Notes: generated by a model not told the origin, from the letters alone. A stretch of 64,000 nucleotides of DNA from Fistularia commersonii (GCA_037954325.1 JBBMNZ010000003.1:16633892-16697891); one strand, 5' to 3'. Shown: positions 13,477-27,552, numbered from the stretch's first letter. A program made the numbers and translations.

Positions 13477-13610
13477 GAAAGCAGGAGGAGGACGATGAGG
13501 GCTGCTGGGGTCCCCCCCAAAGTCCTGCTGTGGCTCAGTCTACTCTGCGTCATCCCTCTGGCGTCGCCCCTCAACCCAGATGACCCCAACGTGTGTAGCC
13601 ATTGGGAGAG
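13477..13610 (+). CDS. megf11: megf11 coding exon 1: start codon, signal peptide, start of EMI domain
   Basis: First coding exon of a MEGF10/MEGF11-type receptor, a type I membrane protein related to Draper/CED-1. MEGF11 is known for homotypic repulsion that spaces retinal neurons and for engulfment-type signalling. The ATG is at 13495-13497 with A at -3; 13477-13494 is 5'UTR. The acceptor before it (tcctcttttcctccag, ending 13476) is strong, so a non-coding exon probably lies upstream. Residues 1-24 form a signal peptide: a short basic start, then a Leu-rich core (VLLWLSLLCVIPLAS). Mature sequence begins PLNPDDPNVCSHWE, the conserved N-terminus of this family, with the first EMI cysteine at residue 34. 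The exon ends with two bases of a Ser codon (phase 2) at a rather weak donor, gtcggt. MEGF11 is preferred over MEGF10 because of downstream residues. Confidence 0.9.
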
Positions 13611-14321
13611 GTCGGTGTCTTTTCAGATATTCGAAATGATATAATGGCACTCAAAACGCTGCAGTGGAGTAATGGACTCCCTCCGCAACAAATCAAGGGT
13701 GAAGAGTTTGCCAATAATCAGAAGCGAAAGGGAAAAGGTTTATTCCTCTGAGACAGTAAATTCAGAGTGATGGTGATGTGACTGCTTGAGTGGTCTCACC
13801 ACTCCGAGCTTGGCTTAGTAAATGCCCTATGTCATCGGCAGCAGGGGTAACATGGAGTGCAGGTGCTGTAATCGATCATCCTTCAGTAGATGTGGAAATG
13901 GATATTAAGGCCTGGTGAATATCGGTTTTCACTTCTTACCGAGGGTTACATTCTGTTACGTTTACACAGCACAAAGTGAGACATGCTGCTGCTGCCAGGA
14001 AATAAAAAATCATCAGAGAAGTAAATCAAAAGCCACTTTACTTCGCCATTATTAAAACTACACCAGGTTTGCAGTTGTTAGAACTGTAAAGAAATCCTCC
14101 AGCAAATAAATTGATTGCCCTGACATGTTTTTATGCCAGGACACACTAACATCCTTGGGTCTCATCGGGGATCGTAACTGAATATTTTGTTGAAAAGAGA
14201 AATGCTCACTTTTAATGTAACAAACATTTACACCTGAGTGAGTTATGATATATGAGTTATGATATATAGGTATTTTATCTCAGCATACTGCTTACGCTTG
14301 ATTTACATCAATTTCTTACAG
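13611..14321 (+). other. megf11 intron 1
   Basis: A 711-bp phase-2 intron, gtcggt to ttacag. It contains a 14-bp tandem duplication (gagttatgatatat twice) near 14240-14270 and nothing else I can name. Confidence 0.85.
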
Positions 14322-14423
14322 CTATGCAGTGACTGTGCAGGAGTCCTACGCTCATCCATTTGACCAGGTCTACTACACCCGCTGCACAGACATCCTCAAC
14401 TGGTTCAAATGCACAAGACACAG
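14322..14423 (+). CDS. megf11: megf11 coding exon 2: middle of EMI domain
   Basis: This 102-base exon completes the split Ser codon (residue 39) and encodes residues 40-72 plus two bases of Arg73. It reads YAVTVQESYAHPFDQVYYTR, then CTDILNWFKCTRH, which is the core of the EMI domain of MEGF10/11, with cysteines at residues 60 and 69. EMI domains are extracellular cysteine-rich modules used for protein-protein contacts. The acceptor is tttcttacag, ending 14321. The donor is CAG|gtgaga at 14424, close to consensus. Phase 2 on both sides matches its neighbours exactly. Intron 1 before it is only 711 bp, so exons 1 and 2 are close together compared with the rest of the gene. Confidence 0.92.
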
Positions 14424-17160
14424 GTGAGAATGTGCTGGGCAGCTTTTTACATCCCAGCATTCTAAAGCTTAGGCTGTTGTCTTATTCCTGTTGTTGCCAG
14501 AGTCTTCTAACTGAGGCTGTTAGGGCCAATGTTCTCTTAAATCCACATAAAAAAGATAAACCTCACTTGATATCATTAGATGTACAACTTTCAACTAGTC
14601 TAAAGGGGAAAGACAGGTTTTTTATATTTAAACTTGATTCTAATGCAGATTTATTTTCATTACCAAATAAAAGTTCTACAAATGCATATGAAATGTTCTT
14701 TGCAAAAAAAAAAAAAAAATCACAAAAGGACATTCTTGAATTCAAGCTGGCAGGAGATTTGTTTGATGCCATGGCAACTTGTGATTATTGTCAACCTAGT
14801 AGAAGGTCATTTAGAGGAGGGACAATGCCTTGTTTGTAGATGGCTCATATTCACAAAAATGCTACCGGGAGATAATGACTGATTCTTGTCTTACTATTGC
14901 AATACTAAGCCCCTTGAAGCCCATAAACATACCATAACTCAAGCTCAAAGTCAACTGCAAATGAACAGAAAATACAACATTCTGAGTGGTTAATTCCTAG
15001 ATGCTTCACTATTAGTTTACATATGTAGACATGCAAAATAAGAATGCAGCCTCAGGGCGGCACAGGCCGGTGTCTCCCCAAGCCAGCCTTGGGGGCAAGC
15101 GTCTCCCTGAGTGGGTGGGGGTGTACCTCTCTGACACTTGTCGGGTTCGTATATCAAATTCTGTCCATCTGGTCACTCTGCAGAATCCGTTACTGATTCT
15201 GACAGTCCGACTCTGGATTATGTGGTCATTCTGATGAGTGACCGTCAGCGTATTGGCTATAATGACCACATTAAGCTTTATTGCCACCAGTTTAGCTCCT
15301 TTAGCTGAGGGTTGAGTATTGATCCCCAGAAGAAAATGACAGAAAACATTGACATCCTTGAGCAAGTGACTAAACATTTCGGCTTATTTTTGTGCAGCAA
15401 TGGTATTTGGTGCTGGAATTCCTTCTGAATAATATCGTAATGTACAAGACGTTGTACTGTACTGGTGGAAAGATGAAAAGAGACCTGATTTAGTTGCTGT
15501 TCTAGTCTTTTTCATCATTTCTGTGTTAATGACAGCCCCACTAGTAGGTGGTTTAGACACTCATTCATTCTTTTTATATATATATTTTTCAACAAAGAAT
15601 TGATTCACTCAAAGCACGATCTAAAGAATGTTCATTCATCCCTGATCATAGATAGGATACTTCGAAAATGTGTTTTCGTTCCTAAACAACTCTCTCTTCT
15701 TTTGCTGCCAACAAAATTCCAGTAAAAAGAGTAAATTGAATTTTTCTGTGCTTTCCTTTGTAGTTCATTGAATCAACAACTTTTCACATCTTCTCATTTA
15801 AAAGGGATCTTTGGTTACCAAGACATCATAGTCCTATTTGATCAATATTTGTACCAGGTAGATAAAAACATCATAAAATCTCCAAACATATCTTAGTTAT
15901 GAATTTGTAAAAAAAATAAAATTAACTTGTAGGCCACCCCTGTTTGTTTATGTTGCAATGCTGTCTTTATTGTGATGTCATGTGTTTGCACTGGGCTCAA
16001 TCCCATTCACTTTACCTGACGGTGCTAAAACAAGTCACCTATGCAACCACTCCCATTTGAGTAAAAGAGACATGAACAAGAAGAACAAAGCAGAAGACAT
16101 TGTGCAAGTAGCAGCTGCGTTGCTATGCCAACAGGGATAGATAACGCCTGTTGTAAGGTAGCTTCACTTTTTGTCGTCCATTCACTGTAGACTGACCGGG
16201 TGACTCATCGCCAGCTCTTCTGTGATTATGCCGGTGCCCGGTCTATCGTCATCAGGTGCTAATTCTGCAGTTTTCTGCAGGTTGTTGATATCCTTTCAGG
16301 AGAACATCCAGCGGCTCTTGCCTGTGGTGTTTCTTCGAGCGTTTTTCACTCGCTTTCTGAGGACTTTTTTTATGCTTGTTTCATGCTTCTCTTCTTGTCC
16401 TTTCGAAAACTAACATCACTCCCTTTGTTTTTTCTTGCACTTGGAATTGCACCCAAAAGCAGCACAATGTGGCAATACTACCGTACATACTGTACCGAAC
16501 CAAGTGGAAGTTAACACTAGCGGAAAACCAAAGTTAACACAATGCAACCCAGTACTTCATCAACTCAGCATGCATAGTGCCATTAAAACACTGGTGGCCG
16601 CAGGTTAAAATATGTTATTAAATGCAATTTTTAAAGAAAGAAAAATTCTTCTGTTTTTTTTGTAAAAACAAATGAGATAGACACCAAAAAGGAAGGTTCC
16701 AGGTACGTTTCCCTTTAAAGTAGCTTCTGACCACTTTCCTTGTTACTTTTTTGCTAGTTTCCATGGTATCACTGGTCATATTTTAAGAATTCATACATTA
16801 ATGTTTTTACACATTTTACCAGTACTCATGATCTGGTGTGTTTAGAAATTTTTGGTCATTTTCTGTCCAGCTGATAATATAAGTGTCCAACAATAGAGAA
16901 GCCTCAAGCATCCTCCCGGGTTAAGGGTCACACAGTTTAATAGATTCAAAGTTGAATTCCGTCGCTCAACTTTAGGATGTATATTTTAATGTGTTTAGGA
17001 GTGGTATCCATATTGACACAACAGATTGTTACAGTGTCTGTATAATAATTAATGATGGTCTAATTTTAATTTTATCTGTTTTCAAAACCAAAGTACAATT
17101 CACATCACAACAGAACCTTTTTTTAATCTGTATGTGTGCATCTTCTGCATTCAATGATAG
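14424..17160 (+). other. megf11 intron 2
   Basis: A 2.7-kb phase-2 intron, gtgaga to gatag. It has a poly(A) run near 14705-14719 and a GC-richer patch at about 15045-15250 that I cannot classify. The open frames inside it look like chance frames; the longest starts inside exon 2 in a different frame. Confidence 0.85.
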
Positions 17161-17261
17161 GATCAGCTATAAGACCGCCTACAGGAGAGGTGTTCGGACG
17201 ATGTACAGACGACGCTCTCAGTGCTGCCCGGGCTTCTATGAGAGTGGAGACCTGTGTGTCC
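17161..17261 (+). CDS. megf11: megf11 coding exon 3: end of EMI domain
   Basis: This 101-base exon completes Arg73 and encodes residues 74-106 plus the first base of Pro107. It reads ISYKTAYRRGVRTMYRRRSQ, then CCPGFYESGDLCV: the basic stretch and the double cysteine (residues 94-95) that close the EMI domain, with Cys105 after it. The KTAYRRG and YRRRSQ variants are those I associate with MEGF11; MEGF10 has RTAYRHG and YRRKSQ. The acceptor is the modest atgatag ending at 17160, with a short pyrimidine run before it. The donor is gtaagt at 17262, a perfect consensus. Exon phases (2 in, 1 out) fit both neighbours. Confidence 0.92.
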
Positions 17262-20200
17262 GTAAGTAACTTGAATTTTGCTCTCAGAGACATTGCACAT
17301 CCCAAATGAATAATTTAAATCCTCTGCTAGACATCCTCATCTTGAGCTCTGAGATGAGAATTTATTTGTGAAGCAAATATGAAGAAGTGAATAGTGTCTA
17401 CAACTGCTGAAAACATACCTCTTCACCAAGCACTACCCCACTAATCACACTTAGCCCCCAACCCCCCGACAGGGAAAAAAAAACAACAAAAAACAAAGGC
17501 CTGTATGTATATATACAGTTTTGAGACTGACTTCCAACTACTGGTGCTTCGGATCTTCGCTGACTGAATTGCACTTTTTGTAAGTCGATTTGAAAATTAC
17601 TGTAATGTAATTGACTTGGTTCTACTTCACAATTGTGATCGATTTAAATCACACACAGCACACATTACACCAGTAGTTGACTCATATCACAAGTATGCAC
17701 GTACGCACGCACGCACATGGGTTCTAGTCAAAGCAAAGTATGAAAGTTTTGGAAAGGGTAGTATTCGTTCATTCCCTGTCAGTACCCTTTATCCTGCACT
17801 TTGGGTCATAGTAAGACTCCAAAGAAATGCTGCTTTCCAAGCTGAGATACTAACTCACAGCAGCATGTTGGAATAAATGGTTTCCTCAATGGTGTTTACT
17901 AGCGGACACTTTTGCTGTTCCAAAGCCCATAGAGCATCAGCCGTGTTCGCAATTCAACACCAGCCCCTCTCACTTAGCTGAGGCACTGTTAGGGGTCATT
18001 TTACTGGTTAATGAATGGACAGTAGGAGAATACCAGATGGCTTATTATACACTTTTATATGTGTATATTGAATGTAGCAATTAGCCCCACTTCCTCAGCC
18101 ACAGCGCTTTGACCCAAGTCGTGTTCAGTTTATTCACCTGTTGCTTTCGCTTAGAAAAAATGTTTTATCAAGGAAAATCATTGTTTTCTTTCCCCTTAAA
18201 ACTGAGGGGAATATATATTGCCAAACCAAAGTGATTGAAAGTCATCTACACAGTATAAAAAGTTTTTTTTTTCTGTTCCTTTTTAAGTGCCGTCTGTAAT
18301 CACTGGAAATAAAAGGGTATAACATTTTTTTTTTTTTTTTTCAAAATGCAACAGTCAAAGGATTTTGCCAAAGGCAGTGGAAAACCATAATATGGTGTAA
18401 AAGTACATTGTACATTTCAGCAACAGTGGGTCTAGGTGGTAGAATCGGACATTTGCATTCAGTCAGGAACAAGGTAAACTGATAATGAGGAGGCTGAGGA
18501 TTCCACACTGAAACATCTGTCATAATGGACTGCTTTTCTTAAATGCAATCATTCTACACCGAGGCTGAAACGGAGGAACTCAGTTTATTACTATGAAGGA
18601 AGTATGTAGATGCTGTATTTGATGCATATCATGACAGAGGCTAATAGAGACAAAGGAGATAAAATGCATGCTTCAAATTTAACCTGTCTCCAAAGATGAG
18701 ATGGAGAGAGGGAAAATACAAGTGAAGGTATTACAGCTCAATGGCTGTCAGCTCCAATAAAACTTTATCATGAGTACAAGTTGTTTTTATTTGATTTGAT
18801 TTTTTTAATCAATTTCAAGAAAATCATGAGCCTGAACATATTTTCATTCAAGAAATCCATTAATATGACTATGTGTCCACCCTAATATTGTGTGCAATAT
18901 AGAACAAACATTTTGGATTTGACATTACCTGTTGTTCCACTTTTGTGTTATATTGAATGTGACAGAAGTTCGAAATAACATACTGTCCTCATTAATGTGG
19001 ATGGAGCAGTATTAAGGTCATTCTCATGATGTCACTTGTGTGTAATAACAAACATTTTGTGTGTTTCACCTAATAGTACATGTATATTCCAGGTAATGAA
19101 ACATCTTTTACAGATAACTTTATGTATGAATATGCCTGTTTTGTTTTTTCCACAGAATGCTCTGTGTTGGTTCCAAAAGCAGCAAATAAAATTCCAGTTT
19201 AACACGTTCACTTCCATATGTTGGAGACCAACGTTTTCTTTCTTTTTATCTAAAGTTATAACATATTTCACTTTTCAGATATATATGCATTTGTGCCAAA
19301 AACACACCTAGCACCCATGTTTGTATCTACTCCTTTACTATACTAGTAGATATGGAATTTGCTATTTACTGGAATGACTCTGTCACAAACTGTTTTCCAA
19401 CAGACTTGTAAATACTTAAAAATCTGTCAGAATGGATATTTTTCCTGTCTGTTATTACCTCCACTTGTCTCAGGCAGTTGTCTATACTTTCACTAGTCTT
19501 TGACCCCGAATAAATTTGAAATCCATTCAAAGGGGAGGGAAAAAGAATCTCAAAAAATCAACAGCTATCTCTCCAAACTCAAAAAATCTATAACAAAGAC
19601 GTGCAGGTGGAACAATAATGTCTTTCCATGTCAATGAGTTACATGTAGAGCGAACCAATGGACTATTCTTCTTCTGCTTCCTTTTATGATATATACAAGG
19701 TTTCTTTTATTTTTTTTCTGTGTCAGACAGACAGATTGGTAGATTCGAGAGTGAATATATTCCTTGATGTGTTGGGTGGATCTTTTTGATTTGCAAGATA
19801 AAGCATCAGTATTTCTCTGGACAGATTTTTAAACCTCGTCTATGGTCCGGGTCAGAGAAAACATCAAAGAGAGGATTAAACAATTATATCCAGACAGCAG
19901 ATGTTCACTGAGTACTGATATTCTACATCAATCTGCCTTGAGCTCTTCCTCTTAATAGTTAGTCATAAAAATCTTTATCTTTAACTACAAATATCCATCT
20001 TCTATTTTCACTCTGTTTCCTTTACAGTAATGTATGTATAGTTGATATTTATTGGGTCAACATGTATTTTCGTCTGGGACTGTAGCAAAACTTTGACCTT
20101 TGACTTCTGATCTGTAAGTCATTTTATCCACAAAGCTTTTATTTCCTGCTTTAATTCACTAATGTCTGTCTCTAATTTAAGGCCTGCTGACCCTAAACTA

Positions 20201-20429
20201 AGGTCAGAGCAGGAATGACAGTGTGTGGTTGTGCGGATAGAGATGGCAGTAGATGATACAAATTGTATTTATACACACAGCAACACATCCTCCTTATGAG
20301 GGTCTTAAATTCAAATCATGACAGACACACTGATGTATACAAACTACGAAGAGATGATTAATAGATATGAAATCATATTTTTGTGTTCACTTCAAAAGCA
20401 CCCAAACCACCTTAAAATAGTGCCTTGTT

Positions 20430-20745
20430 TGTTTTTTTTTGTTTAGAAGTTTATTAGGACAGTGTACAATTACATTAAGCACAGAGGCAGAGATGTTTGT
20501 ACCAGATTGTAGCTCATAGTTAATTTCCATCTGTAGTCCTGGACAATACAAATATAAAACTGTACAAAATAGACAATATATATAAAATATACAGATAGGC
20601 CATCACTAATAGTGTGGCATGATTTTCGCCTCCCCAAACATGGAGGTCGCGGTGATGCTGACACAGACACAAGGGAGAAATGTCTGACCCCGGACCATGG
20701 TGTCTGCTCCACATCTCAAAGACACATTTTCTGCTCCTACAATCC
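20430..20745 (-). mobile_element. Retroposon 3' end, unclassified
   Basis: Read on the minus strand it ends with tgtacactgtcctaataaac and then an A-rich tail (ttctaaacaaaaaaaacaaa), which looks like a polyadenylated 3' end with an AATAAA signal. The stretch before it is GC-richer (20630-20715). I recognise the layout as LINE-like but cannot name the family. Confidence 0.35.
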
Positions 20746-21211
20746 TAATTTTCATACTCAACCCCTTTCCCTTATATGAGCTTCACTCTACTCCTATTCT
20801 ATTTTTTACAACCGTCGTCTTTTAACAATAAATGAAATCACATTCAAACTTCAATTATGTTAACAACTTAATTGTCAGTCTTTTCAGTAGTAGTGTCGTA
20901 CTAAAGAAGAGGGAGCTGTAATAATGTTTTTTATTTTTTTTTGGTATAATTCAAAGTCGCTTTGCAGATTTGTCTAAAAGTGAGCTATCAACATAAGCAC
21001 AAAAGCACCATCAATAACAGCAAGTTGAGATTGCAGTCAAAATCTGAGAGAGAGGAGTTCCTCTTCCTTTAGTCTTTTATCTCATCCGGGTGCTCTCCCT
21101 CCTCACTCCAGCAAAAGAAATCAATTATCCACTCTAGATAGTAAATTCTATAGGGCAGAGTTGCCTTTTCTTACTGAGAGAGGATGTGAATGGGTTTGCC
21201 GGAGGGATGGG

Positions 21212-21257
21212 ATGGGGTGGGGCACGGGGGCTGGGGGGTGGGGGGGAGGGGGGAGGA
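21212..21257 (+). repeat. G-rich run with quadruplex potential
   Basis: Consecutive G tracts of 4-7 bases separated by one to three other bases (ggggtggggc, then gggggctggggggtgggggg and aggggggagg). Confidence 0.8.
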
Positions 21258-24200
21258 GCACATTGTGTGTCTTTATTCCACATCTGCTTGTAAACAACTT
21301 AATTAGATTCTCCCTGAGGATCTGGACAAATACCCCTTCATTTCATTGTGAGCTAATGTTTCCAACATGCGTGCGCATGCACGCTCACAGACAGACACGC
21401 ACACAGAAGCATCCTGCTCCTGTTGGCTGAGTAGTTTTGACCGCCAGAAGCTAATTCTTGGTAAATACAAGAAGAAGACAGTTTTCCAACGTTAACAGCT
21501 TTGGACGGGTCTTTTGTTGCGGGATCCACGCAGCAGGAGCCTAATTGAGAGGTTTCCCTCCCTAGTAGGGGAAAGACAGGGAGGTGAGGGGTGTCAATTT
21601 TATTAGGCACTTTCCTGACTGTTTTGTAGATTGCAACTTATTTTCCCTATTTATCTGGTACAATTTTTTTCACACTTTATATGACCCGAGCTGAGCCCAT
21701 CTTTTGTTTAGAAGTCCTGTTTTTCTGCCTTTGGAAACCTTCACTTATGTTTCATCTCCTCCTGAGGCCATTTAATGTCTCTCTCAGCTGCTTCCTTTTT
21801 ATTCTCAGACTAACTCACGTTGTTGGTTTTTTTCTTTTTTTTTTCTTTTTTTTTGTCCAGATACAAAATCGTTCCTCCCTGGTTGTGCTGCTGTCTGTGT
21901 CCTCAACTCGCTTCAACCCTTTCACTATCCTCATCAGCCACTATTCGCATCCCTCCCCTCTCTACCCATGCAAGCTCTTTCCTCTGCTTACATACTTTCA
22001 GTTTGTCATATTCCTGTCGGCAAGTCACTAAGATTGATGCTTTTCTTGTTGCCACCCCATCGAGCCGAACTCGATAGCTTAACACAATGAGGGGCAACGC
22101 ATTAGTATTAATAACCTGCCTCATCAAAAATTGTCAAATACATCAACTTCAAAAGGTTCTCATGTACAGAATTTAATTTCATTCAACAATTCTTTTAAGT
22201 ACAATTTTGTAACCATGCAACATTTTTGGAAACATCGTCATTTAGGAAGCAAGTACATATTTAATCCTGCATTTCTGGCAAAACTGCAGTCCAACGGTGT
22301 TTTTACCTTTGGAAAAATATCTGCCCAATTGTCTTCTTTTCCTTTCGGTCTTTGTTTTTTTTCCCCTTCAGGAGTTCCTTCTCTGCATCACGTCAACGAA
22401 ACCTCTAACTTTTCCTGGCAATGCCCCGATGTAAACATCCCAAACTCTTGCTTTTTCTCTTCTCTCGCTGCTTTTGAACACATAAACGTCCTCTCCTTCG
22501 ACCGACAGTAGCCCAATTTCCACTGGCAACCCCCCACTTATGTAATTGGAACCAATGGCAGTCATTGTTAACTAGGGCCTCAACTGATCCAGAATGGAAG
22601 TCATAGGTTTGAGTTGCATTATAGTTTTTTGTCATAGGTTTTACACCAGTTTTCCTGGTGAAACCCTCAGCATTTATCTAGGCTTGGCCTTGAAAAAACA
22701 TTTGCTTCTGCCCTCCTAAAGCTTCATTGGAAATAAGCTCATTTAAAGTTTTTATTGTAATAAAAAAATAATTAGAAGATGATACATTTTCCTAAGAAAC
22801 ATGATTTACTTCTTATATATATATCTGATATATTTTATAATTTTATCATATATTTTATCAGGATGACATGTTCCAACTTATAACAGTTTTGATTTTTGAA
22901 TGGAGATCTGCTGATCAAACCTGAACTGCTTTTAAAATCAAATCATTAATTCCACATTGGTATTTTACCATTTGCTTATTTTTATGTGTCATGTACAGAA
23001 AAGCAAAGAGACAGGGAAATATGTATTTGATTTTTTTTTTGTGGAGGCACACTGTCAAGTAGACATAATACCAAACAGTATTATCAAGAATATGTGACTC
23101 ACATACATGTTAATGGGAATTTGACCATAGAAATAATATGTTTTTTTTTCCTTGAATCAATTCTTTGTAATTCTTTGTAAGCCCTTCAATATTAGTCATG
23201 TTAACTGAAAAGTCAACTTTTCAGGCAATAAGATGAGGAAATTAAAATTTGGTAAAATGACCTCACAATGGTATTTTCATGTTCACCAACAAGGCTTGTA
23301 GAAATTTGCTGTTTGTCTGCTGTGTACTGCAGTTACTTTCTTGTGTTAACTGGTTTGATTAAGAAGACTGACAAGAACATCAGCTAGAATAGATCATTAA
23401 AAAAATATGCAAGTTCTAATGTTCAAATATAGTGCAATATAGTGCAAATATGATCAGTGCTGGAAAAAAATATTCAGTTGGCAAGTTGCAAATTACATTT
23501 ATTCAAAATAAATATATTTGATCTTTGAAACTAGGTTACACGCAGCTTCTTTCCTGTTACTTGATGATGTGTTTACACATTTTGTTGGTAGCTGCCTGTA
23601 AACAGGTTGCCCCAATCCTTCTTTTATTAAGTATTTATTCACAAAATAAACTTTTTCCCCACTGCTAAAAAGAAAACATTATTTTTACCATATAAGAAAA
23701 TGTATTTGTATTCAACATAATTTTAGTTATACTTGCAAGCTATAGTTCTTCACATTGCTCTTGAGATTAGAAAAGCACTTAGTCAATGTCCCCTGTCATC
23801 AGCTCAATCTGTGTTGAACTCGAGGTATGACACCCGCCTCCCCATGGTTATCAAAGGGGGCAGCATGCAGTATTAGTGGACTGCTTATGCCAAAAGTAAT
23901 CAAGTACAAATTTCAACTGTCAAAAGCACTTTACCTATTCATTTGGGTCATTTAATTATCATGGTTAAGAAATAAAACTTTGCAATTTTACAAGAAAATA
24001 CATGGTTTAAACTACTCTCCTTACAAACCTCTGGGTACTGTGACAGTCCACAGTCTTGAGTCAGTAGTGGGCTTACTGTGAAAATCATCAGCTCAGTAGG
24101 GTTCTAGCGCGGGAATGGAAGTGATTCTGAAATGTCGACACCATGATGCTTATTCTGAGAAAAAAAAAATGCTTTTGACAGATTCGAACACATCATGAAA

Positions 24201-27200
24201 AGCAAACAACATTGAAAATGCCTGTTTTTTAAATCAACTCTACTATGAGTTCTGATTTTGTCTGCAAAGTAGTTTCATCCATTAATTTTCATTTGTAAGA
24301 ATGACAGTTGCTTATAATTTCACAACATTGAATACTTAATGTATGTTTAAACATATATAGTAGGAGTGTTTTGGACTGTTACTAAGCTTATTTGCGGGAG
24401 GTGATGTCATATAAATTCACAAGTGAGATGTGTTAACTTTTTTGTTTGAGGGATCATCAGAGAATCGCATATAGAGGATGCATGTAAGGTCATGTTATTA
24501 TTATTACAACGCAGTGTCAGGGGTTTAAACAGATTCTTTCTCACAGCGTTAGTTTTAAGCCACATTCCCCTGAAACTCCACAAACAATACCTCATGACAG
24601 TTTGACATGGAGATCTGACAGGAGGAAAGATGCCAGGTGTGCTTTACCATCCCCACTCATTCTCCTTTCAGAAGCTGATCAAGAGACTCATGGCTACTGA
24701 AAAACGCTTGTTGATGCTGAGACAATGGCTGGAATAAAGAAGTAATTTTTTACTTGAGATATATTAATCTTGCTCTACCTGATGCTGATGTAATCTTCTG
24801 TGGAGCTGTTCCAATACACTGGATGAAAGGCTCAGCTACTTGTTTAATGATTTATCAGTTTTCCCTCTGGATTTCAAAAGCATGTGACTTTGTCTCTTAT
24901 TAAAACCTGGCCGAAATATGCCTCTTGCAGCACAGAGGTATTTGTAAGGAAGTTCATATGGTATTATTTTACATCGCCGTCAGTAACTGGCTGGTTTGAC
25001 AATTGGAATATCTTGTTTCGTGCTATTCAGGAAAAATAAAACGCTATTCAGTGCTTTCTATAAGATATAAAAGTAATTTAAAACCTATTCAAATGAATTG
25101 AATTTGTTCTATAAAGTAGAAAAAATGCATTAAATAGACAACACAGGATAAAACAAGTTAGTGGCAGCTAACTAACAGGCATGCTGAAATCAGTCTCTTT
25201 TTTCTTATTGTCTTTCTATTGTCTGGTTGATATTAAAAGTAATTGCCAAATCTCTCAAAGGTTTTTCTGTTTTGGTGGCTCATTTGTACTGAGGTGGAGA
25301 AAAAAGCTCAGCACTGTGGTGTTATTTTCATTTAATTTCTGGCAGAAACACCAAATAACCATCATCGCTGTTTTCTAAATAAAAATTAACATTGTTTAGG
25401 TCTGTCCACCTAGATTACTTTTGGGAATACATAAATTAGAAACACTCATGAATAAAAAAATATCAGTCTGAAAATATTTTGTATCTGTGCTGGCTGAAGT
25501 CAGCTATTTTAATATATTTATAATCTTGAATGATTTTAATGCCTTATGAAAACTCATTCAAAAAGTGTTCCACTTTGATAATACTTTGATAAGACATTTG
25601 CCAGGCGGCAGCGCTACCTCGGGGTTCCCTCTGCCAGTATAAATTTTTACTCGGTGTGTCCTGCCAAGTCTGCTGCTGCGGGCTGGCTGCTGGGATTCCT
25701 TTTCTAATGCGCCAAAAAGCTGTAAAATGTTGACACATTGCCACCATAAATTTAGAGCAGACTGGCATTTTGTGGCTAAAGTCCAAAAGACCCATAAAGC
25801 CTTGCTTTATCATGACCATGCTAACCCCTGCATCCACTGTAGCCCTCTCTCATTCTGCTCTGCTTGCATATTTATTTGCAACTTTCAGCACTCAGCACAT
25901 TTTCAGCACTGTGCTAAATAAGCCTTAAAACAAATCTAGTTTACATGAAGTTATTGTGACCCATAGTTTTGTTCATAGTTTCACTGATGCCTTAGTCCAG
26001 AAGCCTGAATTATTAACGCCGTGCAAAATCTCAAAAAACACCCAAAATCAAGAAAATTAAGTGATTTGTAACTACACACATCATGATACTCACGAAACAA
26101 AAACAAGATCAGCAGTTTGATCGTAAACCTTTTCCAATCCCAAAATTAGATACAGTTGTTTCCTCCACAGAACGTTGTATCTTGCATAGGAAAAATAATT
26201 TCCAAAATTTAGTACCAATTTTTAAATTACAACTCAACTGCTAAATGACACAAATGGACCATTTAAATTACAACTATCCATTTCTGTGGCTTCTAACACT
26301 ACCATTGAGTCGTACAACCAATTATTCATGTGCACATGTGGACACTAAAGTTCATGTATATATGCATATTATTTTTGACAGATTTATAACATATATTTAC
26401 ATGTATTTTCCAAATTTTTAATTATATACATGCATTTTGTGTTTTATATATCACAGTGATCATCCACTCCTAATAAGCAATACTGTATGATATTCAGTTA
26501 ACACAGTTATACAATATCATACCAACATTGGTGTCATATTCACGTAAATAGTTTAAAATAGATGAAGGATTGTTTTAAAAAAGATTCCATGCATCGAACA
26601 AGCTTGTATCTCATAACTTATCCATTATTTCCGTAGGCATATTAAACATGATATTACAATAAAGGCAGTATGCATATTTTTACCTCCATGTTAATTTTAT
26701 GTTATTCGAAGGAATACATTTTTCCATTTGTTGAATTGTGAGCCTTTTCATTGTATATTCTTTTTTAGGAATAAAGGTTTTGTGTAGATAATTGCTTCAA
26801 CATTTTTAAAGGATGTCAAGAATAACGGTATTGGCATTACCTTCATAATCCCATATAATGCTTGATCTATAACCTACCTGAGTTGGGAACCTGGGGCTGT
26901 TTAACCTAGTATGAATGGAAGAGAAGTTCTTAAATCTGTGTGAAACTCAATGAAAATATGCAATGCAGGCTTGAACTTTGTACACGAAAAATATCATGGA
27001 GACAGTGAAAAAACAGACTCATTATTTGATTTTACACCATGTTAATTTGTTCTTGTTGATTTATTGATGTCAAGCTGCCTCTGTCTGTTCAAGCATCAGT
27101 TGCAAAGAGAGAAAAGCGGAGCATCATATCTCTATGATGGAGAACTTGTTTTGCAGTTATCAGCCCGCATTCTCTTGGTGCACTGTTTTGCCTACCTGAC

Positions 27201-27477
27201 AGACTATGTACTATGATGTACAAGAGGTGCTCAAATTTTTTTTGCACAAATTATAAAATATACCTTTTAGAAATGATTAGTTTTTCTCGGAAATCTTATA
27301 TCTAGCTATAGATGTAATACAGTGATTAGTTTGTTTTTCCCATGTAAATTAGACAGAATTAGACTTTCTTTAAAAAAGGACCACAAAAGAAAGCTTTTTC
27401 TTATAAGTGAGATGTAGTCTAATTCAAAGTGTTAGTCAAAGGAGTCTGTTGTTTTCCTACTTCCCCTTAAAATTTCC

Positions 27478-27479
<2 letters not shown>

Positions 27480-27551
<72 letters not shown>
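27480..27551 (+). repeat. (GT)n microsatellite followed by a purine run
   Basis: About 35 uninterrupted GT units, then gcatgcgtgtgcgt and a polypurine stretch (gggagagagggagagagaag) to about 27588. Confidence 0.97.

Positions 27552-27552
<1 letters not shown>

Noticed and set aside
14360..14839. 159-codon open frame
   Set aside because: It begins inside megf11 exon 2 in a different frame and runs into the intron. It has no recognisable domain and contains a lysine run from poly(A).
15012..15377. 121-codon minus-strand frame in intron 2
   Set aside because: Low-complexity-free but unrecognisable, with no evidence of a promoter, splice sites or a family match.
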